64,000 nucleotides of DNA from Zhongshania aliphaticivorans (GTDB lineage Bacteria > Pseudomonadota > Gammaproteobacteria > Pseudomonadales > Spongiibacteraceae): positions 1,519,501 through 1,583,500 of the forward strand of contig NZ_CP014544.1 of the NCBI RefSeq assembly GCF_001586255.1. The letters are read 5' to 3'. The notes beneath the pieces are model-generated. The model did no database searches and had not been told where the DNA came from. It worked only from the letters and a program-made list of their open reading frames with translations. A program made the translations under genes and the position numbers. Shown here one piece after another: positions 55,722-64,000 of the stretch (position 1 is the first letter of the stretch; every line of letters begins with the position of its first letter).

Positions 55722-58391
55722 ATGCGCGACGCGCAGCCGAGTACGATTTATTTAAGTGAATATCAAGTTCCCGCGTATTTGATCGATACGACCGCACTGG
55801 TATTTGAGTTAGGTGAAGAAAGCACCAAGGTCTCGTCGCAATTGCACATTCGTCGCAACCCAGCGTCGACAATAAGCAATGCGCCGCTGGCTCTCCACGG
55901 CACTGAGCTTGAGTTGATTTCCCTGGCTATTGACGGGCGCACCCTTGACGCCAGTGAGTGGACACAAAGTGGCGAGCAATTGATTATTGCCAGTGTGCCC
56001 GCCGAGTTTGTGCTGAGCTGTGAAACCCGCATTCGCCCCCAAGACAATACTTCGCTGGAAGGTTTGTATAAATCCAGTGGTATGTTTTGTACTCAATGCG
56101 AAGCCGAGGGCTTTCGCAAAATCACCTATTACCTGGACCGGCCTGATGTCATGTCGGTGTTCACCGTTGAGATTATTGCCGATGCCCAGCGCTACCCGGT
56201 ACTTCTATCTAATGGCAATTTAAGTGCCGCGGAAGTATTAGCCGACGGTCGCCATAAAACTGTTTGGCAGGATCCATTCCCAAAACCCGCTTATTTATTC
56301 GCCTTGGTTGCTGGCAAATTGGCCTGTGTGGAAGACCGGTTTAAAACCATGAGCGGTCGCGATGTGGCGCTTAAAATTTACGTTGAAGACAAAGACGCGG
56401 ATAAATGCGAGCACGCAATGGTGTCCCTTAAAAACGCAATGCGTTGGGACGAAGAGGTTTATGGCCGAGAATACGATCTTGATATTTTCAATATTGTGGC
56501 CGTCGACGATTTTAATATGGGGGCAATGGAAAACAAGAGCCTCAATATTTTCAATACGTCCTGCGTCTTGGCTAAGCCGGAAACTACGACAGACGCCGGT
56601 TTTCAGCGGGTGGAAGGGGTTGTTGCCCACGAGTATTTTCATAACTGGTCTGGTAATCGAGTCACTTGCCGCGACTGGTTCCAGCTTAGTTTAAAAGAAG
56701 GCTTTACGGTCTTTCGGGATGCCGAGTTTTCTGCTGATATGGGCTCGCCAACAGTCAAGCGCGTAGAAGATGTTACCCTGCTGCGCACCGCGCAATTTGC
56801 CGAGGACGCTGGGCCAATGGCGCACCCGATTCGCCCCGATTCCTTTATTGAAATTTCGAATTTTTACACTGTAACAGTGTATGAAAAGGGCGCCGAAGTG
56901 GTGCGCATGATTCACACGCTGTTAGGGCCAGAACTGTTCCGTAAGGGCAGTGACCTGTACTTCGATCGTCACGATGGCCAGGCCGTGACCTGCGAAGATT
57001 TTGTGTTGGCAATGGAAGACGCCAGCGGCGTAGATCTGGGCCAGTTCCGCAATTGGTATTCTCAGGCCGGTACGCCCAAGCTGAAGGTAAGTGCTGAGTA
57101 TGACGCCGCCGCACAAACTTATACTCTGCATGTGCAGCAATCCTGCCCGGCAACGCCGGGCCAAAGCAAAAAGGCGCCGTTCCATATTCCCTTTGCTGTG
57201 GCGCTATTGGGGGAGGCCGGTCAGCTCGCTTTGCAGTTACAGAATGCGGCGCTAAATACTGAAACCGCAGACAATACCGAAATGGTATTGAACGTGACAA
57301 AGGCCGAGCAGAGTTTTATTTTCACGGGAATTAAAGAGGAGCCGGTACCGAGCTTGCTGCGCGGCTTTTCTGCACCAGTGAAACTGGAATTTGATTATAG
57401 TCGTGAGCAATTATTGCGCTTGATGAGCAGTGACAGCGACGGTTTCTGTCGCTGGGATGCCAGTCAGCAACTGGGCTTGGCGGAGATTAGTCAAGCGCTT
57501 GCTGATATTGCTGCTGAGCATGATGTCGTACCTGAATCAGCGTATTTAGACGCCTGCCGGGCCTTGCTTAGCGATGAATCCCTCGATGGTGCAATGGTGG
57601 CAATGATGCTGCAGCTGCCCTCCGAAGCGTATTTGGCCGAGATATTCCACCCTGTTGATGTGCTAGGTCTTCACCGCGCTCGCGAGACCTTGCGCTTGGT
57701 AATAGCTCAGGCCTTACGTGGGGAATTGCTGGCGTGTTATTCGCGCTGTGCCAGCAATGCCGTTTATGCTGCAGATGCCGGACAAATAGCCCAGCGCAGC
57801 CTGAAAAATACCGCATTGTCATACCTGATGTTATTAAATGACGACACTGGCCGTGAGCTTGCGACTCGCCAATTTGAACACAGTGAAAATATGACAGATC
57901 GTTTAGCGGCGCTTAATGCACTGGTAAACAGCACTGCGCCGTATAAGGCTGAAGCGCTTCAGCGCTTTTATCAAAATTGGCAACACGAGCCCTTGGTTAT
58001 TAATCAATGGTTCCAAGTGCAAGCCATGTGTCGCTTGCCAGGCACGCTTGAAACAGTTCAAGGACTGATGGCGCACCCGGCCTTCGATATTCGTAATCCC
58101 AATAAAGTGCGGGCCTTAATCGGTGCATTTTGTGGGCAGAATAGTGTTAATTTTCACCGCGAAGATGGCGCTGGTTATCGCTTCCTTGCCGATCAAGTTA
58201 TTGTGCTAAATCGCAGCAACCCACAAATTGCGTCTCGCTTATTGGTGCCGCTGACCAAATGGCGAAAATATTTACCGGCGGCGCAGCAGCTGATGTGTGC
58301 GGAATTGCAGCGAATTTTAGCGCAGCCGGATTTATCTAGTGATGTGTATGAGGTGGTGTCAAAAAGTGTGCAAGAGTATAGCGAGGAATAA
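55722..58391 (+). CDS. pepN: Aminopeptidase N
   Basis: 889-residue M1 zinc aminopeptidase (E. coli 870). AGGAG precedes the ATG. GAMEN substrate motif at 267-271; zinc motif HEYFH with His303, Glu304, His307 and third ligand Glu326 (LKEGF), spaced exactly as in E. coli PepN. Cytoplasmic enzyme that removes N-terminal residues in the last steps of protein turnover. N-terminal beta saddle, catalytic thermolysin-like domain, beta sandwich and helical C-terminal domain are all represented. Confidence 0.97.
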   Translation: MRDAQPSTIYLSEYQVPAYLIDTTALVFELGEESTKVSSQLHIRRNPASTISNAPLALHGTELELISLAIDGRTLDASEWTQSGEQLIIASVPAEFVLSCETRIRPQDNTSLEGLYKSSGMFCTQCEAEGFRKITYYLDRPDVMSVFTVEIIADAQRYPVLLSNGNLSAAEVLADGRHKTVWQDPFPKPAYLFALVAGKLACVEDRFKTMSGRDVALKIYVEDKDADKCEHAMVSLKNAMRWDEEVYGREYDLDIFNIVAVDDFNMGAMENKSLNIFNTSCVLAKPETTTDAGFQRVEGVVAHEYFHNWSGNRVTCRDWFQLSLKEGFTVFRDAEFSADMGSPTVKRVEDVTLLRTAQFAEDAGPMAHPIRPDSFIEISNFYTVTVYEKGAEVVRMIHTLLGPELFRKGSDLYFDRHDGQAVTCEDFVLAMEDASGVDLGQFRNWYSQAGTPKLKVSAEYDAAAQTYTLHVQQSCPATPGQSKKAPFHIPFAVALLGEAGQLALQLQNAALNTETADNTEMVLNVTKAEQSFIFTGIKEEPVPSLLRGFSAPVKLEFDYSREQLLRLMSSDSDGFCRWDASQQLGLAEISQALADIAAEHDVVPESAYLDACRALLSDESLDGAMVAMMLQLPSEAYLAEIFHPVDVLGLHRARETLRLVIAQALRGELLACYSRCASNAVYAADAGQIAQRSLKNTALSYLMLLNDDTGRELATRQFEHSENMTDRLAALNALVNSTAPYKAEALQRFYQNWQHEPLVINQWFQVQAMCRLPGTLETVQGLMAHPAFDIRNPNKVRALIGAFCGQNSVNFHREDGAGYRFLADQVIVLNRSNPQIASRLLVPLTKWRKYLPAAQQLMCAELQRILAQPDLSSDVYEVVSKSVQEYSEE

Positions 58392-58516
58392 GCATCGCTT
58401 TTGTTATAACCATATTCGTATTTGTTATAAGTGTATGATTTTAAAGATTTTTATTTATATTTTAGGGGCTGCTGTGCTAAAGTCGCCGGCCTGTTAACGC
58501 TTTTATAGACAAAATT

Positions 58517-59146
58517 ATGGATCTTGATCTCGACGCCTTAAATAGTACGCTGCGCAATGCCTCCGCCGAGGAGATTATTCGCTGGGCGGTGTCATTGAAT
58601 GAGCCGATAATGGCGTCTACCAGCTTTTCACCAAATGCGGCTGTGATGCTGAAGCTTGTGACCGATGTAGCCCCTGAAATGCCGGTGGTTTGGGCGGACA
58701 GCGGTTATAATGTGCCCGACGCTTACCGGGTTGCCGAGCAATTGATAAAATTGCTCAAACCGAACCTCAAGCCGTATGTTCCCTTGATTACTGCAGAGCA
58801 TCGCAATGCCATTATGGGCGGGATACCACACCCAGATGACAACCCTGAGTTGCACCGGGAGTTTACCCGGCAAGTTAAATTAGAGCCGTTTAATCGTGCT
58901 TTTGCGGAATTGGCACCCAAGATATGGGTGACGGGTATTCGCAAGGAGGAGACGGAGTTTAGACAAAATCTCGATATATTGTCTTGGGATGGTCGCGGTA
59001 TTCTGAAGGTCGCCCCAATTTTTTACTGGACCGAGGTTGATGTGCAGGCTTATATGAGTGAACACAAACTGCCAAGTTGTAAGCATTATTTCGACCCCAC
59101 CAAAGTGGCAGAGAACCGTGAGTGCGGTTTACACACCTCAGCGTAA
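58517..59146 (+). CDS. cysH: Phosphoadenylyl-sulfate reductase family protein
   Basis: 209 residues, shorter than E. coli CysH (244). ASTSFSPNAAVML is the adenylyl-binding loop (about 35-47), WADSGYNVPDAY follows, and the reactive cysteine is Cys203 in RECGLH at the very C-terminus. The CC-x-x-R-K and C-x-x-C motifs of the iron-sulphur (APS) type are absent, so it should be a thioredoxin-dependent PAPS-type reductase in sulphate assimilation; the symbol rests on family, not proof. No clear ribosome binding site. It stands alone before a terminator. Confidence 0.85.
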   Translation: MDLDLDALNSTLRNASAEEIIRWAVSLNEPIMASTSFSPNAAVMLKLVTDVAPEMPVVWADSGYNVPDAYRVAEQLIKLLKPNLKPYVPLITAEHRNAIMGGIPHPDDNPELHREFTRQVKLEPFNRAFAELAPKIWVTGIRKEETEFRQNLDILSWDGRGILKVAPIFYWTEVDVQAYMSEHKLPSCKHYFDPTKVAENRECGLHTSA

Positions 59147-59151
59147 TTTTC

Positions 59152-59175
59152 AGGAGGAATGAGTTCCTCCTTTCG
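59152..59175 (+). terminator. Terminator after cysH
   Basis: Eight-base stem AGGAGGAA/TTCCTCCT with loop TGAG and a short T run, six bases after the cysH stop. Moderate strength. Confidence 0.7.
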
Positions 59176-59218
59176 CTGAGTTCGGGGTTTCTGCGGCTTT
59201 CTAAATAAGGTTTTTCTC

Positions 59219-60244
59219 ATGTATGCTGTTTTACGCCGCTTATTATTTTGTTTGTCCCCTGAGCGTGCTCACCATCTGTCTTTAGTTTTAATCTCTCTGC
59301 TTGAACGCTGCGGCTTAAGCCGTTTGTTGGCACGTCCGATACCCCGCCAGAGCCGTGTCGTTATGGGAATCGAATTCCCTAATCCAGTGGGCTTAGCGGC
59401 GGGCTTAGACAAAGACGCTAAACATATTAACGGGCTGGCGGCCTTGGGTTTCGGTTTTATTGAAGTTGGCACGGTGACCCCTTTGGCGCAGCCCGGTAAT
59501 CCGCAGCCACGTCTATTTAGGCTGCCGGAAGCCCAAGCGATTATTAATCGTATGGGCTTTAACAACCTTGGTCTTGAGCATTTGCTAGCTCAGGTTAAAG
59601 CCAGCGGCTTTACTGGGGTCTTGGGTATTAATATTGGTAAAAACAAAGACACGCCAGCCGAGCGTGCCGTAGATGACTATCTGCTTGGCTTGCGCAGCGT
59701 GTATCCCTATGCGAGTTATATCACCGTTAATTTGTCTTCACCAAACACACCTGGTTTGCGGGATCTACAGTTTGGACAACCTTTAATCGACTTGTTGGCG
59801 GCATTAAAACAGGCGCAATTGAGCTTGGCCGACACACACGGTAAATATGTGCCAATGGCGGTAAAGATAGCGCCGGATATGGCTGAGGACGATATCCGCA
59901 AGGTTGCCGAGGTGTTTGTTGAACAGGGCATTGATGGTGTTATCGCCACCAATACCACCATCGCCCGCGATGCTGTTGCCGGTTTACCTCATGGCGATGA
60001 GATGGGGGGCTTGAGCGGCGCGCCGGTACGAGATAGCTCAACTCGGGTTATTCGAATATTGGCTGACGCCTTGCAGGGCCGTCTGCCTATTATCGGCGTG
60101 GGCGGTATTAGCGACGGGGAATCAGCGGCTGAAAAAATAGCGGCCGGGGCGTCTCTGGTTCAGGTTTATACCGGCTTTATATATCGCGGCCCGGCTTTAA
60201 TTGCCGAGGCGGCGGCCGCTATCGCAAAGACCGAGGCTGCCTAA
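59219..60244 (+). CDS. pyrD: Dihydroorotate dehydrogenase (quinone), class 2
   Basis: 341 residues (E. coli 336). The N-terminal amphipathic helix pair (about 1-40) anchors the enzyme to the inner membrane. FMN barrel with [10 protein letters not shown] (about 60-69), the NRMGFNNLG segment, [12 protein letters not shown] (catalytic Ser in the class 2 position) and [25 protein letters not shown]. It oxidises dihydroorotate to orotate with ubiquinone. Its stop and the marC start share a base (TAATG). Confidence 0.97.
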   Translation: MYAVLRRLLFCLSPERAHHLSLVLISLLERCGLSRLLARPIPRQSRVVMGIEFPNPVGLAAGLDKDAKHINGLAALGFGFIEVGTVTPLAQPGNPQPRLFRLPEAQAIINRMGFNNLGLEHLLAQVKASGFTGVLGINIGKNKDTPAERAVDDYLLGLRSVYPYASYITVNLSSPNTPGLRDLQFGQPLIDLLAALKQAQLSLADTHGKYVPMAVKIAPDMAEDDIRKVAEVFVEQGIDGVIATNTTIARDAVAGLPHGDEMGGLSGAPVRDSSTRVIRILADALQGRLPIIGVGGISDGESAAEKIAAGASLVQVYTGFIYRGPALIAEAAAAIAKTEAA

Positions 60245-60906
60245 TGGTATTGAGTAGCGCTGTTATTGAGGCTTTTAGCGTCTCAGTGACCACTTTTTTT
60301 GCCACCATTGGCCCTATTGACGTCGCCGCTATGTTTGCTGCGCTAACGGGTAGTCTGTCGGCGAAGGAGCGCGCTCGTACAGCGCTTCGCGGGGTGTTGA
60401 TCGCCACTGGGATATTGTTGGCGTTTGCGGTACTGGGGGAGATGATACTGAATGCCTTGGGGATCTCGCTGGCGGCGTTACGCGCGGCGGGTGGGGTTTT
60501 GCTGCTATTAATTGGCATCGACCTCGTCACGGTAAAAGGCAGTGGGGCCACCACGACCACCACCGATGAAGATTTAGAGGCTGAAGAGAAAGCGGATATT
60601 GCTGTGTTTCCCTTGGCGACGCCGCTGATCGCGGGTCCCGGTGCTATTGGTGCGGTGATTTTGTTAATGGCCCATGCCGAGGGCAATTTCCTGGAGCAGG
60701 GCGCGGTCGTTGTTGCTTTGCTGTTGGTGATGGCGATGACGCTGGGGTCATTGCTACTGGCGAGCCGTTTGCAAAATTGGCTGGGCGTTACCGGTATGCA
60801 TATGATTAGCCGAGTATTCGGGGTATTGCTCTGCGCCTTGGCGATGCAGTTTTTGTTTGACGGTATTGCCCAAAGTGGTTTGCTGGCGGGTTTGGCCGCC
60901 AGCTAA
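60244..60906 (+). CDS. MarC/YhgN-family integral membrane protein
   Basis: 220 residues with six membrane segments (about 10-30, 42-62, 70-90, 120-145, 150-172, 190-212). The N-terminal FATIGPIDVAAMFAALTG and the repeat IAVFPLATPLIAGPGAIGAVI are typical of the MarC family. Despite the name, a role in antibiotic resistance was withdrawn for E. coli MarC; function is unknown. The start overlaps pyrD by one base, so the two are coupled. Convergent with the acetoacetate-decarboxylase-like gene. Confidence 0.92.
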   Translation: MVLSSAVIEAFSVSVTTFFATIGPIDVAAMFAALTGSLSAKERARTALRGVLIATGILLAFAVLGEMILNALGISLAALRAAGGVLLLLIGIDLVTVKGSGATTTTTDEDLEAEEKADIAVFPLATPLIAGPGAIGAVILLMAHAEGNFLEQGAVVVALLLVMAMTLGSLLLASRLQNWLGVTGMHMISRVFGVLLCALAMQFLFDGIAQSGLLAGLAAS

Positions 60907-60930
60907 GCAGGGTGTGATACGGGGAGGGGG

Positions 60931-61773
60931 CTAGCGTTCAAAGGGCTCGCCGATGCTCACAACCTCTGGGCCATCAAATTGCATTTTGGCTTTGCGGATG
61001 GATAAACTAAACAGCGGCTTTTTGGGTAGGCCGAGATTGCGCAATACCATTGCGAGCGGGTGTTTTTCACCGATCTCAGGCACTTGTCCGCCCAGTTTGA
61101 AACTTAAGCCCTCGCCTTCGGTAATGCCAATCGTTTTCCAAGCCTGGTTGTTGCGAATTGCCAATGACGGTGCTCGCTGAGGTTTAGCGACGGTTTTGCC
61201 GCCTGTTGGTGCGCTGATACTGAAAACGGCGTGACCTTCGTCATGAAACTGCGCGAAGGCAGTTTTCGGCCCAAAATCAATGTCGACGTGACAAACCCAT
61301 TTTGGAAAGCCCCAAATAAAACGCCCAGCATGGGTGGTAAAGCCTTGATTGACGGGCATACGGTAGACAAAATTGCCAAGTTGGCCGCGCATCATTCGGC
61401 TTAATACACCAAAAAATGGCAACGGCTTGCTTTCGCCGGGCGCGGTGACTGGAAATACAATGGCGGCTTCGTTGTAGTCGCCTAAATCGTTTTCTCGGTA
61501 GTCGACGGCGAGTAATTGCATGAGCGCCTTGCCAGGCAGTATTTCAACAACCTTAAATCCGCTGTCGGCAATGAGTGCTTGCGCTTTAGCGGTATTGACC
61601 GTAAACACATTCATGAGCATGGCGGCGTTGTTAACGTTGACGGGTAGGGTGACGGTTTGCCCGTTTATTTGATATTCCCGCTCATGGGTTTTACTGCATA
61701 GGGTGTCTGTTACTTGCTCTTGCTCGGCAGCACTAACGCACTGCTCAGCGTATAAGATGCGGGTATCCTGCAT
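60931..61773 (-). CDS. Acetoacetate decarboxylase family protein
   Basis: 280 residues; ATG 61773 with GGAG nine bases upstream. The fold core includes FIWGFPKWVCHVDIDFG, with Lys158 at the Schiff-base position (PK) of acetoacetate decarboxylase. The known enzyme has a second lysine next, which tunes the first; here it is Trp. That makes true acetoacetate decarboxylation doubtful; members of this superfamily also act as dehydratases or aldolases. Divergent from the AarF-like gene. Confidence 0.8.
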   Translation of the reverse strand: MQDTRILYAEQCVSAAEQEQVTDTLCSKTHEREYQINGQTVTLPVNVNNAAMLMNVFTVNTAKAQALIADSGFKVVEILPGKALMQLLAVDYRENDLGDYNEAAIVFPVTAPGESKPLPFFGVLSRMMRGQLGNFVYRMPVNQGFTTHAGRFIWGFPKWVCHVDIDFGPKTAFAQFHDEGHAVFSISAPTGGKTVAKPQRAPSLAIRNNQAWKTIGITEGEGLSFKLGGQVPEIGEKHPLAMVLRNLGLPKKPLFSLSIRKAKMQFDGPEVVSIGEPFER

Positions 61774-61939
61774 TGGTCATGACTCCATTATTATAAGTTT
61801 ATTCGTGTTTTGGTTTGTTAATTGAAGGTGATAAGTAATAGAAGTGTAACTTACAGCGCGGCACTATCTGATTACAATGGTGTTACTTTGATCGACAGTA
61901 TTATTTTTCGGGCACTGGCCCGTAGAGGATTAAGGAAAA

Positions 61940-63307
61940 ATGGCTAAAAAGCTTTCCAGTAGCGTCAGGGAAAAGGTGATGCAGGCCGCATCGAAGACGA
62001 AATTCTTAAGTGCGGCGGCCGATACCTCCGGTCGCCGCATTAGCTTGGCCGAGTTTGGTCTGAGGGGGTCGTGGCGGGTATTGCAGACAGCGTCGGCAGT
62101 CTCGCCTAGGGCGCTAAAGTGCCTGTTGCGCCGCCGTAAGCCAAGCCCGCGCGAGCTGCGCGAGCTTTTTGAAGATTTAGGCGCCACCTATATTAAGTTC
62201 GGCCAGTTTATTGCGAGTTCACCCTCTATCTTTCCAAAGGAATACGTAGACGAGTTCCAGCTTTGTCTAGATCAAACCCCGTCGCTGCCCTTTAATAAAA
62301 TCAAACAGATCATCGAAGACGACCTTGGCCAGTCTATTGCCGAGGTGTTTGCTCATTTCGATGAAAACGCCTTGGCGTCGGCCTCTATTGCGCAGGTTCA
62401 CGCTGCGCGCTTGGTCACCGGTGAAGACGTTGTCGTTAAAGTGCAAAAGCCCGGCGTGCAGGCGATTTTAACGACGGATATGAATGCGGTATACCTGTGT
62501 ATTCGCTTGTTTGAATTGATTTTACCCAATACCGACAAAGACGCCGTAGCGGGCTTGGTAGAAGAAATGTACCAATCTATGATCGACGAGTGCGATTTTT
62601 ATAAAGAAGCAGATAATCTAACGCAGTTTCGCACGTTCTTGTTGCAAAGCGGCAATAGTCATGTGGTTGCGCCAAAGCCCTATAGTCAGGCCTCCTCTCG
62701 AAAGGTGCTGACGATGGAGCGCTTGTATGGCACGGCACTGAATAATGACATGGCGAAGGGCGAGGCGGGGTTTGACCCAGCCAACAGCCTGTTTAACGCA
62801 CTCAACACATGGTTTGCAAGCCTGACCCAATGTGCGTTTTTCCATGCCGACTTACACAGTGGCAATTTATTACTGCTCAATGACGGCAAGGTCGGGTTTA
62901 TTGACTTTGGTATGGTGGGTCGCATTCAGCCTGAGGCGTGGCAGGCGATATTTAGCTTATTCATGGCGATTAGTGAACAAAACTATGAGCTGATGGCGCA
63001 ATCGATGATTAGTGTCGGTATTACCCGTGAGGTAGTTGATGAAGCCGCACTGACCCGAGATATTCGTAATTTATTTGATGGCCTAAATGCCTTGGATCCC
63101 CAGACTGTTCTCGAAAACAAGCAAACTGATGGTATTACTTCATTGTTGAGTGAATTAGGTGACATTGCCAGAACCTACGGTATTCGCTTTCCCCGGGCGT
63201 TTACGATGCTATTAAAGCAGTTTCTGTATTTTGATCGCTACATGGAGCTGTTGGCGCCTGGCGCCGACATTTTTCAAGATGACCGAGTCGACTTCTATTT
63301 GCACTGA
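61940..63307 (+). CDS. AarF/UbiB (ABC1) family protein kinase-like protein
   Basis: 455 residues. ATG with AAGGA upstream. Motifs of the UbiB/ADCK family in order: YIKFGQFIASSPSIFP (KxGQ, about 89-104), the Ala-rich loop ASASIAQVHAA (about 145-155), the catalytic lysine strand VVKVQKPG, FHADLHSGNLLLL and FIDFGMVGR (catalytic Asp and DFG). E. coli UbiB supports ubiquinone synthesis; this protein lacks the two C-terminal membrane helices of UbiB, so it is a paralogue of uncertain role. Divergent from the ADC-family gene. Confidence 0.9.
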   Translation: MAKKLSSSVREKVMQAASKTKFLSAAADTSGRRISLAEFGLRGSWRVLQTASAVSPRALKCLLRRRKPSPRELRELFEDLGATYIKFGQFIASSPSIFPKEYVDEFQLCLDQTPSLPFNKIKQIIEDDLGQSIAEVFAHFDENALASASIAQVHAARLVTGEDVVVKVQKPGVQAILTTDMNAVYLCIRLFELILPNTDKDAVAGLVEEMYQSMIDECDFYKEADNLTQFRTFLLQSGNSHVVAPKPYSQASSRKVLTMERLYGTALNNDMAKGEAGFDPANSLFNALNTWFASLTQCAFFHADLHSGNLLLLNDGKVGFIDFGMVGRIQPEAWQAIFSLFMAISEQNYELMAQSMISVGITREVVDEAALTRDIRNLFDGLNALDPQTVLENKQTDGITSLLSELGDIARTYGIRFPRAFTMLLKQFLYFDRYMELLAPGADIFQDDRVDFYLH

Positions 63308-63595
63308 ATCTAGTCGGCGAGTAATTTAGCTTGGGGCTTTGGCGATGATATCGCCTTAGCCTACATCCCAGTCAAATATCCTAATAATACGGAAAGACCA
63401 TTCCAAGTCCCCATAAAATCAATCACTTCGGTGCATTAGCGGCATTTTTTTTGTAAGTAGATGACACTATTTTATATACAGCTACATAAGCAGTACAGTT
63501 AGCTTAATAGTGAGTCTGTTGCAGTTGAGCCGTATTTCATTGGTTCTCCTGTGTTAAGTGTCACCGGGACGGGGGTTTTATGTGCTGTTATTGGA
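63308..63595. other. Intergenic region before the last gene
   Basis: About 290 bases. A palindrome-like run ATTTAGCTTGG-GGCTTTGG and several direct TTAGC motifs are visible but do not form a convincing terminator. No gene recognised. Confidence 0.35.
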
Positions 63596-64000
63596 ATGAC
63601 GACTGAATTGCGCCGTTTTTTAGTGACAACGAGCTTTGACCGCAAACTTGCGTGGTCGCTTATCGCCAGTACCTTTATGGCCGGTGGCTTGATTGTTGGC
63701 ATGTGTATACTTTTAGCGGTAAATGTATCTAATTCTAGCCGACAAGAAAAATACCCTGTTATAGCGGGCTTACTCGGCCAAATGCTTGAGCAGGGCGACC
63801 TTAACGCCCTTGAATCGGCAATGCATAAGGTAGCGCTAGATACCAGTATTGCGGCGGTTTGCGCTTATTCTGGCGAACCAGTGACTAAGCTTTTGTATAT
63901 GTATCAAACGGAGCAGGGGGGGAGCGCTTGTCTTCCAGAGTTAGCTGCGTTGTCAACGAATGATTTCCATGTTGCGGTGCCGAGTGCTCAGCATGCTGGC
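63596..64000 (+). CDS. Membrane sensor protein, N-terminal part (runs off the window)
   Basis: Open frame from ATG 63596 to the last base (135 codons, no stop), so the C-terminal part is missing. A basic N-terminus (TELRRFLVTTSFDRKLAWS) is followed by one membrane segment (about 22-45) and an extracytoplasmic stretch of at least 90 residues. This is the usual start of sensor kinases or diguanylate cyclases, but no output domain is seen. GTG 63551 is an alternative start in the same frame. The ribosome binding site is weak. Confidence 0.65.
   Translation, partial: MTTELRRFLVTTSFDRKLAWSLIASTFMAGGLIVGMCILLAVNVSNSSRQEKYPVIAGLLGQMLEQGDLNALESAMHKVALDTSIAAVCAYSGEPVTKLLYMYQTEQGGSACLPELAALSTNDFHVAVPSAQHAG

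Overview
This window reads as one stretch of a gammaproteobacterial chromosome, probably a marine, aerobic, aliphatic-degrading relative of the Spongiibacteraceae/Cellvibrionales and not far from Pseudomonas. The taxonomic guess is an inference from gene content and order: thrS-infC-rpmI-rplT-pheST-ihfA-merR-tRNA-Pro and nadK-rhomboid-DUF1315-DUF2797-pepN are Pseudomonas-like, fatty-acid initiation is of FabY/FabH2 type, and the oxidative gene set is typical of oil- and surfactant-degrading marine bacteria. No phage, CRISPR array, rRNA operon or plasmid backbone was seen.

Layout. 1-7.7 kb: the translation/aminoacylation operon (thrS, infC with an ATT start, rpmI, rplT, a strong terminator/attenuator, pheS, pheT), then ihfA, a MerR-family gene and tRNA-Pro(GGG). 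7.8-9.1 kb: a complete 1300-bp ISL3-family element with an 8-bp target duplication. 9.3-19.5 kb: a PhoD-like phosphatase, a FabH-like ketoacyl synthase, a tyrosine phosphatase, a three-gene signalling unit (histidine kinase, two-receiver response regulator, TonB-C protein), an orphan FliK/FlhB-like pair, and a glutathione peroxidase-OhrR pair. 19.5-22.3 kb: the three-gene proton-translocating transhydrogenase. 22.7-32.8 kb: a MASE1/CHASE histidine kinase, a TetR-controlled RND efflux system with an AcrR-type operator, a PPOX protein, a CvfB-like RNA-binding protein and a GlxA-type AraC regulator. 32.9-46.2 kb: a metabolic region with a FabY-like synthase, a PilZ protein, an SRPBCC-nitroreductase-dienoyl-CoA isomerase operon, an acyltransferase, a PQQ alcohol dehydrogenase with a haem c domain, two further oxidoreductases, an alkylsulfatase-like lipoprotein and a porin.

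46.2-49.4 kb: an AT-rich gene-free stretch with DnaA-box-like sites, queD, a tRNA cluster (Val, Asp, Asp), and a second identical ISL3 copy that splits the second tRNA-Asp gene and carries a 95-bp tandem copy of its own left end. 49.4-64 kb: a coiled-coil protein of unknown function, an ACC-deaminase-family enzyme, a DUF1853 protein, nadK, a rhomboid protease, DUF1315 and DUF2797 proteins, pepN, a short cysH, pyrD-marC, an acetoacetate-decarboxylase-family protein, an AarF/UbiB-like kinase and the start of a membrane sensor cut by the window edge.

How the parts fit (inference): the oxidative genes (alkylsulfatase, PQQ alcohol dehydrogenase, Fe-alcohol dehydrogenase, dienoyl-CoA isomerase) could feed alcohols and unsaturated acyl chains towards beta-oxidation. 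FabH2/FabY-like enzymes would return short and medium acyl-CoA into fatty-acid synthesis, transhydrogenase balances NADPH, and the efflux system, glutathione peroxidase and OhrR handle solvent and peroxide stress. No clearly new biological system was found; the most unusual structure is the nested ISL3/tRNA-Asp arrangement.
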